This document shows, piece after piece, positions 26,617-35,346 of a stretch of DNA of 64,000 nt; position 1 is the first letter of the stretch, and each line of letters begins with the position of its first letter. This DNA comes from CAVUMR01 sp963742715 (GTDB lineage Bacteria > Actinomycetota > Actinomycetes > Mycobacteriales > Micromonosporaceae), in the NCBI GenBank assembly GCA_963742715.1, contig CAVUMR010000003.1, positions 1,240,001 to 1,304,000 of the forward strand. Reading direction: 5' to 3'. The notes under the pieces were generated by a model. That model made no database searches. It had not been told where the DNA came from and saw nothing but the letters and a program-made list of their open reading frames with translations. Position numbers and translations under genes: made by a program.

Positions 26617-27489
26617 GTGTTCCTCCTGCATCGGCCGTACGGCCGCCGGCTGGCCGTCTCCGAGTACGGCGACCCGGTCGGCCGACCGGTGTTCTTCCTG
26701 CACGGCACCCCGTCCAGCCGGCTCGAGCGCTACCTCGACGCGAACGCGCTGGGCCGGCTGGGCGTCCGGCTGCTGACCTACGACCGGCCCGGCTACGGCC
26801 AGTCCGACCCGGACCCGGGGCGGACCGTCGGCTCGGCCGCCGGGGACGTCGCCGCGGTCGCCGACGTGCTCGGCCTGGACCGGTTCTCGGTGTACGGAGC
26901 GTCCGGCGGCGGGCCGCACGCACTCGCCTGTGGCGCGCGGCTCTCGCACCGGGTGGACCGGGTCGCGGCGATGGTGAGCCCGGCACCGTACGACGCGCCC
27001 GGCCTTGACTTCACCGCCGGTATGACCGCGTCCAACGTGGAGGAGTTCGGTACCGCCCTGGAGGGTCGGGACGCGCTCGCCGCGCTGCTCGGTCCGATGG
27101 TCGAGTTGGCCCGCGCCGATCCCAACAGCCTGTGGGACGCGCTGGCGAAGGAGTTGCCCGAGTCGGACCAGCGGGTGATCGCGCGACCGGAGGTACACGA
27201 CGCGCTGGCCACCAACCTGGCCGAGTCGGTGGCCACGTCGATGGACGGCTGGCTCGACGACGACCTCGCGTTCGTCCGTCCGTGGGGCTTCGCGTTGGCC
27301 GACATCACCGTGCCGGTGCTGCTCTGGCACGGCGCCGATGACGTCCTCGCCCCGGTGAGCCACAGCGAGTACCTGGCCGAGCACGTACCCGGCGCGATCT
27401 TCGTCCGGCCCGCCGGCGTGGGGCACTTCGGCGCCGTGGACGCGCACCCGGACGTGATCGCCTGGCTGCTGGACGAGCCGGTCACCTAG
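26617..27489 (+). CDS. Alpha/beta hydrolase (290 aa)
   Basis: This is a serine hydrolase of unknown substrate. The start is GTG just after a leaderless -10 element. The oxyanion motif HGTPSSR lies at about 28-34, the nucleophile elbow GASGGGPHA at about 91-99, an acid in WHGADDVL at about 236, and His in VGHFGAVDAHPD near the C-terminus. The glycine-rich elbow (S-G-G-G) resembles proline iminopeptidase-like and haloalkane-dehalogenase-like members. It is 40 bp downstream of the oligopeptidase, so it might act on peptides, but it probably has its own promoter. Confidence 0.9.
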   Translation: MFLLHRPYGRRLAVSEYGDPVGRPVFFLHGTPSSRLERYLDANALGRLGVRLLTYDRPGYGQSDPDPGRTVGSAAGDVAAVADVLGLDRFSVYGASGGGPHALACGARLSHRVDRVAAMVSPAPYDAPGLDFTAGMTASNVEEFGTALEGRDALAALLGPMVELARADPNSLWDALAKELPESDQRVIARPEVHDALATNLAESVATSMDGWLDDDLAFVRPWGFALADITVPVLLWHGADDVLAPVSHSEYLAEHVPGAIFVRPAGVGHFGAVDAHPDVIAWLLDEPVT

Positions 27490-27506
27490 CCGGCCGCCGC
27501 CAGCGG

Positions 27507-28469
27507 TCAGGCCGTCAGCAGCTCCACCAGCAGGGCCGGCTCGAGGTTTCCACCCGAAACCACCGCGACGGTACGCCCGCGCGGCAGTTCGGCACCCCGG
27601 TGCAGGTACGCCGCGACCGTCACCGCGCCACTCGGCTCGGCGACCAGCCGCGACTGCCGGGCGAGGTGCCCGACCGCCTCCCGGATCTCGGCCTCGGTGA
27701 CCGTGACGATGCCGTCGAGGTACCGCCGCAGGTGCGCGAAGGTGAGCTCGGACAGGTGGGTGCGCATCCCGTCCGCGATCGTCCGGTACCGCTGCTCGTC
27801 GGTCCACGGCACCAGCTCACCGCCGCGCAGGCTGTCCCGGGCGTCGGCGGCGAACTCGGGCTCGACGCCGATCACGGCCGCCTCCGGCCGCAGCGTCTTG
27901 ACCGCGGTCGCCACTCCGGACGCGAGCCCACCACCGCCCACCTGCACCAACACCGTGTCCACCGCGGGCAGGTCGGCGAGGATCTCCAGCCCGATGGTGC
28001 CCTGTCCGGCGATCACGTCCCGATGGTCGTACGGCGGAACCAGGGTCAGACTCCGCTCGGCCGCGAGTTCGGCGGTCCGGGTGTACCGCTCGGCCGGCGG
28101 CACCAGCACCACCTCGGCACCGAGCGCGCGGGTCGCGGCCACCTTCACCGGCGGTGCCACGTCCGGCATCACGATGACCGCCGGCACGCCGAACTCCCGC
28201 GCCGCGTACGCCAGCGCCTGCGCGTGGTTTCCGCTGGAGTGGGTGATCACGCCGCGTTGCCGCTGGTCCGGCGGCAGTTGGTTGAGCGCGTGGTATGCGC
28301 CGCGGATCTTGAACGCCCCGATCGGCTGCAGGTTCTCCGGCTTGAGCCACAGCGGCCGGTCCGCATCGGCCCACAGGCACGGCAGCAGCGGGGTACGGAC
28401 CGCCACTGCCTCGATCGCCACGGCGGCGGTACGGATGTCGTCGAGCGTCACCAGGTCCACGTCCGCCAT
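27507..28469 (-). CDS. PLP-dependent threonine dehydratase / serine racemase-like enzyme (320 aa)
   Basis: This is a fold-type II PLP enzyme that deaminates threonine or serine to a 2-oxo acid or racemises serine. The PLP-binding Lys is in GAFKIRGAYHAL (about residue 54), the substrate loop is SSGNHAQALA, the phosphate-binding loop is GGGGLASG and the C-terminal Ser is in VVSGGNLE. The short length (320) without an ACT regulatory domain fits catabolic threonine dehydratase or serine racemase. ATG at 28469 was chosen. The start lies 29 bp after the SMP-30-like gene on the same strand, so they are probably cotranscribed. Confidence 0.93.
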   Translation of the reverse strand: MADVDLVTLDDIRTAAVAIEAVAVRTPLLPCLWADADRPLWLKPENLQPIGAFKIRGAYHALNQLPPDQRQRGVITHSSGNHAQALAYAAREFGVPAVIVMPDVAPPVKVAATRALGAEVVLVPPAERYTRTAELAAERSLTLVPPYDHRDVIAGQGTIGLEILADLPAVDTVLVQVGGGGLASGVATAVKTLRPEAAVIGVEPEFAADARDSLRGGELVPWTDEQRYRTIADGMRTHLSELTFAHLRRYLDGIVTVTEAEIREAVGHLARQSRLVAEPSGAVTVAAYLHRGAELPRGRTVAVVSGGNLEPALLVELLTA

Positions 28470-28498
28470 CCTGCCCGGCTGCGCCGGCGACCGGGCGG

Positions 28499-29365
28499 TC
28501 AGCCGGCGTACGCGTGTTCCGGCGCGCCGGCGACCCCCGGGCGGGCCACGAAAACCGAACCAGCCAGGGGGTACGTCGCCACGTCGACGCCCTGGCGTGC
28601 CGTGGTGATGTACAGGATGTCCAGCGCGGCACCGCCGAACGCGCAGGCGGTGACGGTCGGTACCGGTAGTCGCACGGTGCCGAGGTGTTCGCCGCTCGGC
28701 GCGTACCGCCGGATCGCGCCGCCGCCGTGCAGGCACAGCCACAGGCAGCCGTCCGAATCGATGGCCAACCCGTCCGGTGTCCCGTCGGCCGGTTCGATCG
28801 CGACCACGGTGCGACGGTTGCCGACAGTACCGGCGTCCCCGTCGTAGTCGAACACGTCGACGCGCTGGGTCGGGCTGTCGACGTAGTACATGGACCGGCC
28901 GTCCGCCGACCAGACGATCCCGTTCGACATCGACACGTCGGAGAGCACGGTGCCGACCGAACCGTCGGGTTCCAGCCGGTACAACGCGGCAACGCCCTTG
29001 GTTTCGTCGTACGCCATGGTGCCGGCGAGGAACCGGCCGCGCGGGTCGGCCGAACCGTCGTTGAACCGCTGGCCGTCCGGCACTGGCACCGGAATGATCC
29101 GCTCCAACTGGCGCCCGGCGGTACGCAGTTCGAATCCGTCCTTCACCGCGAGGACCACACCACCCTCGGCCCGCGCCGCGATCGCGCTCACGTGGGTGCC
29201 CACCTCGGTGACGCGGTGTGCCCCGCCGTCCGCGTCCGCGCCGTGTAGTTCGGCACCGATGATGTCCACCCAGGACAGGCGTTCCTCGGCCGGGATCCAG
29301 ACCGGCCCCTCGCCCAGCGTGCACTCGAGTTCCAGGAACGGGTCAGCCGCGATATCGGTTTCCAC
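28499..29365 (-). CDS. SMP-30/gluconolactonase/LRE family protein (288 aa)
   Basis: This is a six-bladed beta-propeller lactonase-type metal enzyme. The characteristic start L-G-E-G-P-V-W (about 16-22), the FNDGSADPRGRFLAGTM region and the SNGIVWSADGRSMYYVDS motif are present. These supply the Glu, Asn and Asp divalent-metal ligands. Substrates in the family are sugar lactones such as gluconolactone. The pairing with a PLP dehydratase downstream suggests a small catabolic unit, but the substrate is not deducible. The gene diverges from the riboswitch-NlpC/P60 unit. Confidence 0.92.
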   Translation of the reverse strand: METDIAADPFLELECTLGEGPVWIPAEERLSWVDIIGAELHGADADGGAHRVTEVGTHVSAIAARAEGGVVLAVKDGFELRTAGRQLERIIPVPVPDGQRFNDGSADPRGRFLAGTMAYDETKGVAALYRLEPDGSVGTVLSDVSMSNGIVWSADGRSMYYVDSPTQRVDVFDYDGDAGTVGNRRTVVAIEPADGTPDGLAIDSDGCLWLCLHGGGAIRRYAPSGEHLGTVRLPVPTVTACAFGGAALDILYITTARQGVDVATYPLAGSVFVARPGVAGAPEHAYAG

Positions 29366-29654
29366 GCTCCAGTAGTACCCCGGATCGGCCCGTTCCGCTG
29401 GCGTTGCCGCGCGGATGCCGCACTGCGGGCGGTTGCGGACGAATCGGGTCAGCCGGGGCGGGTGGGGCGACGTACATCACAATGTTCGAACGATGCTCAG
29501 CGGTACGTATCCAATCGATCACGATCATCGAATTTCCAAGCGGAACTGTGATAACTAAGCGCGCTCGGCCGTTGCACCTCCGGTCACCGTGACCGGAAAC
29601 TCCATCGGTCGGGTTGAATGCCCCCGGAACGATCCCTACTGTTGGGCAACGTTC

Positions 29655-29822
29655 CTTCGGGAGACTGTCACCGAAGTGGTGGCGCCGCAGGAGCACCGCC
29701 GAATCGCCACAAGAGGCGAACCGGGGAACCACCTTTTGGGGTGAGTCTGCCGGTCAGCACTCCCGGCAGTAGGGCGTCTTCTTCCCGCCCGAACCCGTCA
29801 GCTAACTCGGTAGGCGGTTGAG
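29655..29822 (+). ncRNA. c-di-AMP (ydaO-yuaA) riboswitch
   Basis: The leader contains the conserved blocks of the ydaO-yuaA class: GCCGCAGGAGCACCGCCGAA-like 5' segment (about 29683-29703), CCGGGGAACCACC, GGGGTGAGTCTGCCGG (about 29739), an AGTAGGGCG segment, and the hallmark CCGAACCCGTCAGCTAACTC followed by GGTAGGCGG near 29790-29818. It lies directly before the NlpC/P60 hydrolase gene, the usual actinobacterial target. In this class c-di-AMP binding generally turns expression off. Boundaries are approximate. The upstream spacer 29366-29654 is the least GC-rich part of the region and probably contains the promoter (TGTGATAACTAAG at about 29547), but no clean consensus was found. Confidence 0.9.
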
Positions 29823-29843
29823 GAAGAGGAGTGGGATCCGCTG

Positions 29844-30830
29844 GTGTCAGCAGTAGCTGATTTCCGGGCTCGAGCCTCCCGTGCAGTCGTCATCGTCGCG
29901 GCTACCGCCTGCGCCGTTGCCGCCGGGACACTCGGGTCGTCCGCCCCGGCACAGGCCGATCCGTCGTCTACGCAGGTAGAACAGCAGCTCGAAAAGGAAT
30001 GGCACCAACTCGAAGGTGTCGTCGAGAAGTACAACCGCAATCAGATCGAGCTCGACAAGACCAAGAGTCAGGTCAACGGGCTCAATCACAAGCTGGCGCC
30101 GCTGCGTAAGCGGGTTGACGCGATGTACGCGCGGGTCGGCAAGCTTTCCGCCGCCGCGTACAAGGGCGGTCACGCCAGTGCGGTGAACGCGCTGCTGTCG
30201 AGCGGCTCGCCGACCACCCTGGTCGAGCAGATGGGCACGCTGGACGTGATCTCGCGTACCCAGGCCGAGTCGGTCAAGGACGCGCAGAAGGCCAAGAGCG
30301 CGTACGACAAGCAGCTCGCGGCCCTGAACAACGCGATGGCCAAGCAGCGTCAGCTGGAACGGAACCTGGCCGCGCAGAAGGACTCGATCAACAAGAAGAT
30401 GGACCAGCTGCAGAAGCAGCGGGCCACGATCATCGGCGCCAAGACCGGCCAGTCCCCGCAGAGCGTCCCGGACTACATCCCGGGCAAGCAGGGCCGGGTC
30501 GTCGGCTACGCGTACGCCCAGCTCGGTGACCCGTACGTGTGGGCCGCCGCCGGGCCGGACGCGTTCGACTGCTCCGGGCTGACCCTGGCGGCGTGGGCTG
30601 CGGCGGGGGTGTACCTCCCGCACAACGCGGCCATGCAGTACGACCAGATCATGCATGTCTCCAGGGGCGATCTGCAGCCTGGCGACCTGGTGTTCTGGAA
30701 CGGGCTGTCGCACGTCGGCCTGTACGTCGGCAACGGAAAGGTCATCCACGCACCCCAGCCCGGGGAAGGCGTGAAGATCTCCGGTGTCGACGAGCCCGGT
30801 TCGGTCTACGGGTTCGGTCGGCCGGGCTGA
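29844..30830 (+). CDS. Secreted NlpC/P60 peptidoglycan hydrolase with coiled coil (328 aa)
   Basis: This is a cell-wall endopeptidase of the RipA type. The start is GTG with GAGGAG upstream. The signal peptide spans about 1-38 (VVIVAATACAVAAGTLGSSAPAQA). A long coiled coil follows (about 42-205) with a PcsB-like Asn/Gln-Leu pattern, then the NlpC/P60 domain (about 215-328). Catalytic Cys is in DAFDCSGLTL and His in LSHVGLYVG, with a following His in KVIHAPQPG. The coiled coil probably blocks or targets the enzyme, as in RipA/PcsB. The c-di-AMP riboswitch upstream links it to turgor and wall control. A strong hairpin follows 27 bp downstream. Confidence 0.95.
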   Translation: MSAVADFRARASRAVVIVAATACAVAAGTLGSSAPAQADPSSTQVEQQLEKEWHQLEGVVEKYNRNQIELDKTKSQVNGLNHKLAPLRKRVDAMYARVGKLSAAAYKGGHASAVNALLSSGSPTTLVEQMGTLDVISRTQAESVKDAQKAKSAYDKQLAALNNAMAKQRQLERNLAAQKDSINKKMDQLQKQRATIIGAKTGQSPQSVPDYIPGKQGRVVGYAYAQLGDPYVWAAAGPDAFDCSGLTLAAWAAAGVYLPHNAAMQYDQIMHVSRGDLQPGDLVFWNGLSHVGLYVGNGKVIHAPQPGEGVKISGVDEPGSVYGFGRPG

Positions 30831-30856
30831 TAAAGCTCAACTCCCATCGCCGGGTA

Positions 30857-30890
30857 CGGGGCCGGCCACGCGACAGCGTGGCCGGCCCCG
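30857..30890 (+). terminator. Strong terminator-like hairpin after the NlpC/P60 gene
   Basis: A perfect 15-bp inverted repeat (30857-30871 with 30876-30890) with a 4-nt loop GACA lies 27 bp after the stop codon. No T-run follows, as is common for actinomycete terminators. It could act in both directions, since the CopD-like gene converges from the other side. Confidence 0.75.
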
Positions 30891-30916
30891 ACGCTTGCGC
30901 GTGAGTCCCACCTGCG

Positions 30917-31016
30917 GCGGCCGGTTTCGCGAACGGCCCCTTTGCGTACCGTGCCAGCGGCCGGTTCGCGAACGGCCGCTTTGCGCGCCCTGCCAGCGGC
31001 CGGGTTCGCGAACGGT
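30917..31016. repeat. 39-40 bp tandem repeats with TTCGCGAACGG core
   Basis: Two full copies and one partial copy of a 39-40 bp unit start at 30917, 30957 and 30996. Each contains GCGGCCGGTTTCGCGAACGG or a one-base variant. The core TTCGCGAA is palindromic. The last copy runs into the stop codon of the CopD-like gene. It lies beside the hairpin between convergent genes. Function unknown. Confidence 0.75.
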
Positions 31017-32125
31017 CAGGACCAGGGCAGCGTGACCAGGCAGGCGGTACCGGCGATCACGAACACCCCGAGCAGCAGTTCGGCCGCCAGAGCCTTGCCG
31101 GACAGCGCCACCACGGTCCGCTCGTCCAGCGGTCCGGCGCCGGTTGCGGTACCCGCCTCGGCAGTCGCCGTACTCGTCCCGGCGGTCGCCGTGCCCGTAC
31201 CGGCGGTCGCGGCGTTCGCCTCGGTCGCTTGCGCGGTCGGTACGTCGGAGCGGACCCAGCCGCCCAGGTGGTACGGGTCGGTCTCGTAGATGCGCCGTTG
31301 CAGCGGCGGCCGGCGCCGGCCGAACCCGGGTTCCCAGTCCTCGTCGCCGCCGCGGTTCCAGTCGTCGTCGCCGCCGCGGGCACCGGCCAGTGCGGCGGCG
31401 ACTCCCTCCGCCGGCCCCGCTCCGGTCGCCGGCCGGATGACGCGGCCACCCACCACCGCGATCAGCACCATCACGACCAGACCCGCGGCTTTGGCGAGTA
31501 CCAGCCGGGCATCGGTGCCGCCGTCCGGCCGGTGCAGCCAGGCCTGACCGGCACCGGTCACCGACAGGGCGCTCAGGCTGACCGCCGCCACCTGCGGGAA
31601 CCGCCGCCAGACATGGCGCAGCCGTACCGCCGGCAGCCGCACCGCGGCCAACGCCAGGGTGGTGAGCCCGCCGAGCCAGATGGTCGTGGCGAGCAGGTGC
31701 ACGGTGTCCAGCACCGCGCCCACGGCCGGGTACCGGCCGTCCACCGCGGTACCGGCGAACACCCACGACTCGATCAGCCCGACCAGCAGCAGGACCGCCA
31801 GCATGTCGGACTGCGCCCTCCCGTGCAGATGGTCGACGAGCCAGGCGGCCGCGATCGCGAGCAGTGCGATCCGCGCCGCGAGCGCCGTACCGGACCGCCC
31901 GGCCAGCGCCTCGAACAGCCCCCCGGCCGCGTCCGCTTCCTCGCTCAACAGGCCGGCGGTGCCGATCAGGGAGAGGCTCCAGCCGAACCAGGTGACCACC
32001 GCGATCCCGGGCAGCCGCCGACCGGCCGGCCACACGCCGTACCAGAAGACCGCCGGACCGACCAGCAACACCAGGCCCAGGTAGGAAAGCCCGGTGAAGA
32101 CGGCCGAGGTCGCACCGGTGGTCAT
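31016..32125 (-). CDS. CopD-like copper-resistance-type membrane protein (369 aa)
   Basis: This is an integral membrane protein with about eight hydrophobic helices. The segment TVHLLATTIWLGGLTTLAL (about 140-160) and the neighbouring His residues (VDHLHGRAQSD) resemble the CopD domain, whose members take part in copper uptake or handling. Residues about 235-335 are a hydrophilic, Asp/Gly/Thr-rich insertion before the last helix. The ATG at 32125 overlaps the TGA of the upstream gene (ATGA), so the two are translationally coupled. Copper transport itself is inferred only from the family. Confidence 0.8.
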   Translation of the reverse strand: MTTGATSAVFTGLSYLGLVLLVGPAVFWYGVWPAGRRLPGIAVVTWFGWSLSLIGTAGLLSEEADAAGGLFEALAGRSGTALAARIALLAIAAAWLVDHLHGRAQSDMLAVLLLVGLIESWVFAGTAVDGRYPAVGAVLDTVHLLATTIWLGGLTTLALAAVRLPAVRLRHVWRRFPQVAAVSLSALSVTGAGQAWLHRPDGGTDARLVLAKAAGLVVMVLIAVVGGRVIRPATGAGPAEGVAAALAGARGGDDDWNRGGDEDWEPGFGRRRPPLQRRIYETDPYHLGGWVRSDVPTAQATEANAATAGTGTATAGTSTATAEAGTATGAGPLDERTVVALSGKALAAELLLGVFVIAGTACLVTLPWS

Positions 32126-33474
32126 TCGATCAGATCCACTTGTACGGTGACGCGCCGCAGATCGGGGACCTGGTTCCCTTCCCGGGGCACCGTCCAGCCG
32201 CTGGTGGTGCGGTTGCCGCAGACCATCCGCTCCGGCGGGGCCAGCGGGCAGTTGACCGCGAGCACGTTCGCCCCGGCTATCTCGAGCCGTACCGGGACAC
32301 CCGTCGCCTGACCGAGCAGCAGCGGCGTCAACACCACCAGCGCGCGGCCGGCCGGTGCCGGAGTCACCCGGAGCACGCTGTTGTGCACGGTGTACTGCAG
32401 TTCGAGCCGGTGCCGCCCGGGCGCGTCGCTGAACGAGTGCAGCACCCAGCGGCTGCCCTCGCTGGTGCGCAGCGACTCCACCGGCAGCGGCGTACCGTCC
32501 AGGCTCCCGACCAGCCCCAACAGCTCCGGCTGTACGGTCTGGCCGGCCTGGATACCCGCACCGGACAGGCTGGCCGGCACCGACAGCCGGATTACGGCAG
32601 GTACCTTCTCCGTGCTCCACTCGAGCCGCTCGGTCAGCTGGACGTCGCCGGTACCGACGACGAACGCCTGGACCGTGAGCCCCTCGGGCAGACCGATGAG
32701 CCCGCCCGGCCCGACCTGTCCGGCCACCGCGCCCGGGGACGCCCCTCCACCATTGGCAGCGCCCGGTGCGGCGGTACCCCTGGCCGCCTGTCGCTGTTTC
32801 GGCCTGTCCGGCTGCGCGATCCAGGCGTACCCGACCAGCGAGACGACCAGCAGCACCACCAGTGCGGCAGCCGCCCATACGACCGTGGTGTACCGGCGCT
32901 CGTAAGGCTCGTACGAGACGAGCAGGTTGCGTACCGGCTCGGTCGGCTTCGCCGCCTCGGCGGCCTCGGTGCGCCCGGCGCCGTCGGCGGTCGTCGGTAC
33001 CGCCGCGCGGATCGCGGTAGCGACCGGCTCCGGCGCCTCGTCCGCGGCGGTGGCCGTCTGCTCCCGCGTCCCGTCCGCGGCGGTGGCCATCTGCTCGGGC
33101 GTCTCGTCCGCGGCGGTGGCAGCGTCCTCCGCGGGAGCCGCCGGCTGCGCGGCGTCGGGCTGCCTGCCGACCGCCGACTGCGCGGCGTCGGGCTGCTTGG
33201 TAACCGCCGACTGCTTGCCGACCGCCGACTGCGCGGCGTCCGGCTGCTTGGCGACGCTCGCGACCTCGGTGCGTCCGGCGTGGGCGACAGCCCCGCCCGG
33301 CGGGTCCGGCTCGACGGCCGTACCCGCGCCTTCCCTACCCGCTGTGCTCATCCACGCCCCCGCCGCGCCGTTTCCCGGCGGAGGTGCGTCCGCCGTCTGC
33401 TCGTCGCTCCCGGCACGTTCGCGCGCAACCGCAGTCGTGTGGAAAACGCTGCCGGGCCCCCGCGGCTCCGTCAC
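32122..33474 (-). CDS. Unknown single-pass membrane protein with acidic repeat-rich N-terminus (450 aa)
   Basis: I do not recognise a family. About 190 cytoplasmic residues are Ala/Thr/Asp/Gln-rich with repeats of KQPDAAQSAVG and ATAADxxxE. A transmembrane helix follows (TTVVWAAAALVVLLVVSLVGYAWI), then about 250 extracytoplasmic residues, beta-rich in appearance, with two Cys (NCPLAPPERMVCG). It is cotranscribed and coupled with the CopD-like gene. The start is uncertain: GTG at 33474 follows AATACT at leaderless spacing, while ATG at 33351 would shorten the protein by 41 residues. Confidence 0.7.
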   Translation of the reverse strand: MTEPRGPGSVFHTTAVARERAGSDEQTADAPPPGNGAAGAWMSTAGREGAGTAVEPDPPGGAVAHAGRTEVASVAKQPDAAQSAVGKQSAVTKQPDAAQSAVGRQPDAAQPAAPAEDAATAADETPEQMATAADGTREQTATAADEAPEPVATAIRAAVPTTADGAGRTEAAEAAKPTEPVRNLLVSYEPYERRYTTVVWAAAALVVLLVVSLVGYAWIAQPDRPKQRQAARGTAAPGAANGGGASPGAVAGQVGPGGLIGLPEGLTVQAFVVGTGDVQLTERLEWSTEKVPAVIRLSVPASLSGAGIQAGQTVQPELLGLVGSLDGTPLPVESLRTSEGSRWVLHSFSDAPGRHRLELQYTVHNSVLRVTPAPAGRALVVLTPLLLGQATGVPVRLEIAGANVLAVNCPLAPPERMVCGNRTTSGWTVPREGNQVPDLRRVTVQVDLIE

Positions 33475-33541
33475 AGATTCGAGTATTGGCAACAGTTGGC
33501 CGGCATACGACCAAGTTCACAAATTGTCGTCGGGAAATTAC

Positions 33542-33569
33542 TTGTGGTCGATGAATTCAGGCACATAAT
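33542..33569 (+). promoter_or_regulatory. Possible promoter for the DUF4397-sortase pair
   Basis: TTGTGG (33542-33547), a 16-bp spacer and CATAAT (33564-33569) resemble a sigma-70-type promoter in an unusually AT-rich patch of the 238-bp divergent spacer. It would give a leader of about 135 nt before the ATG at 33713. Confidence 0.4.
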
Positions 33570-33712
33570 CGCTGGTCAGGGCCATCAGATATCGCCAACC
33601 CGACAGTAAGATGCCCTTTGCCGCGGTGCGCCGCTTATGGTTCGGCGTACATCGGTGGGGCGATCGTCCGGATCACCATGCGCCGATTGAACACTTGTCT
33701 GGTGGTGCGGGG

Positions 33713-34537
33713 ATGCGTCTGCTGATTCGCTGCGCGGTGCTGCTCGCAATCCTCGGGTCAGCCGCGCTGGGCGCGGCCGCTCCGGCGAGTGCGGCGGTCA
33801 CAAGCGGTGATCTGTACATCCTGCAAGGCGTTCCGAACCAGAACGTCGACTTGTACGTCAACGACCGCCGCGTCGGAAGCTCGGTCGCGCCGACCACGAT
33901 TGTCGGCCCGCTGGTACTCGACGCCGGTACGTACCGCGTGCGGGCCACCGCGCCGGGCGGTACCAATCTCATCGAGCGCGGCCTGACCATCACCGGCGGC
34001 CGCAGTCTCGACGCGGTACTGCACCTGGACGCGCAGGCGAGCGCGGCACCGGTCGTCACGTTGTTCCCGAACGATCTCAGCCCGGTACCGGCGAACCGGT
34101 CCCGGTTGGCGATCGCGCACACCGCGTCGGTACCGGCCGCGGACATCCGGGTGGCCGGCAAGGTGCTGTTCGCGAACGTCGCCAACGGCGAGGGCCTGAC
34201 CACGGTGGTACCGGCCGCCAGCTATCCGGTGGACGTGGTGCCGACCGGTACGGACGGGCCGCCGTTGATCGGACCGGCCACGTTCACGCTCAAGCCCGGC
34301 AGCCTCACCAGGGTCTTCGCGATCGGACAGCCCACCACCACCGGCATGAAGGTGATCGTGCAGACGCTGCGGCTCGGTACCTTCGGCGCGGCCGCGCCGA
34401 GCCTGGTCGACACCGGCAGTGGTGGCCTCGCTGCGGACCGGCACCCCGGCTCGGCGGTACCGCTGGCGATCGGCGCCGCCGTACTCGTCGCGACCGTGCT
34501 CGGCGTGCTCCTGCGGACCCGATCCCGCAGGCGGTGA
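33713..34537 (+). CDS. DUF4397 secreted, membrane-anchored protein (274 aa)
   Basis: The ATG at 33713 begins a signal peptide (MRLLIRCAVLLAILGSAALGAAAPASA). Two DUF4397-like beta domains follow (LYILQGVPNQNVDLYVNDRRVG...; LAIAHTASVPAADIRVAGKVLF...). A C-terminal hydrophobic helix (AVPLAIGAAVLVATVLGVLL) and a basic tail RTRSRRR complete it. The layout resembles a cell-surface protein retained by a membrane anchor. No clear LPxTG-type motif precedes the helix (HPGSAVP is present). It overlaps the sortase gene by GTGA and might be its substrate or partner. The DUF's role is unknown. Confidence 0.88.
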   Translation: MRLLIRCAVLLAILGSAALGAAAPASAAVTSGDLYILQGVPNQNVDLYVNDRRVGSSVAPTTIVGPLVLDAGTYRVRATAPGGTNLIERGLTITGGRSLDAVLHLDAQASAAPVVTLFPNDLSPVPANRSRLAIAHTASVPAADIRVAGKVLFANVANGEGLTTVVPAASYPVDVVPTGTDGPPLIGPATFTLKPGSLTRVFAIGQPTTTGMKVIVQTLRLGTFGAAAPSLVDTGSGGLAADRHPGSAVPLAIGAAVLVATVLGVLLRTRSRRR

Positions 34538-35232
34538 CTCGCGACGTACCGCGCCGGCGGGCGCCGCTGGTGGCGGTATTGCTGCTGCTCCCGGCGTGCG
34601 GGCACGCGTCCGACCGCGGTGACCTCCCGGACCGGGGCCTGCCGCCGCCGGTACCGACGGTCGCCTCGGCGGCGCCGACCCTGCGGCCGGACGGTGCGGC
34701 GATCCCACCGGGTACCGGCGCACCCGACGATCCGGCCGGGTACGCGGGCGCGCCGACAGCGAGCAACCCGGTGCCGATCCGGCTGGTACGGCTGCGCATT
34801 CCGGCGATCGGAGTGGACGCGCCGGTGGAGGATGTCGGCGTACGACCGCACGGCCAGCTCCAGATTCCGGACGACCCTCGGGCACTCGGCCGGTGGGCCG
34901 GCGGTGCGGCTCCGGGCGAGCCGTACGGCAGCGCGGTCGTGGTGGGGCATGTGGACAGCGCGGTACGTGGCGCCGGTGCGTTCTTCCGGCTACGGGAGGT
35001 CGGGCCCGGCGAGCTCGTCGTCGCGGTCGGGGTGGACGGGCGGACGATCACCTACCGGATCGTGGCCCGCCGTACCGTCGACAAAAACGACCTGGTGGCC
35101 GCGACCGATCCGTTCCGGCAGGACCTCGACCACCGCCTGGTCCTGATCACCTGCGGCGGCCCGTTCGACTCCGCGCGCCGGCACTATCGGGACAACGTCG
35201 TGGTGTTCGGCACGGTGCTCGCCCGGCACTGA
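34534..35232 (+). CDS. Sortase, class F-like (232 aa)
   Basis: This is a membrane- or lipid-anchored transpeptidase. The GTG at 34534 overlaps the previous stop. The N-terminal hydrophobic segment PLVAVLLLLPACGH ends in a lipobox-like L-P-A-C, so it may be a lipoprotein. A Pro-rich linker runs to about 85, then the sortase barrel RLRIPAIGVDAPVEDVGV. The catalytic His is in VVVGHVDS, Cys in LVLITCGGPFD and Arg in RRHYRDN. Class F sortases in actinobacteria often lie next to DUF4397 genes, as here. Confidence 0.92.
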   Translation: MTRDVPRRRAPLVAVLLLLPACGHASDRGDLPDRGLPPPVPTVASAAPTLRPDGAAIPPGTGAPDDPAGYAGAPTASNPVPIRLVRLRIPAIGVDAPVEDVGVRPHGQLQIPDDPRALGRWAGGAAPGEPYGSAVVVGHVDSAVRGAGAFFRLREVGPGELVVAVGVDGRTITYRIVARRTVDKNDLVAATDPFRQDLDHRLVLITCGGPFDSARRHYRDNVVVFGTVLARH

Positions 35233-35346
35233 GCCGGCCCGCCATGGCCGGCACCGAGCCGGTCCCGCCAGCGTGGCGCCACGCGCTGTTGAGCCGGTCG
35301 CAACCCAGCCGGTCGCAACCCAGCCGTCCCGGTCCAGCGCGCCTCA

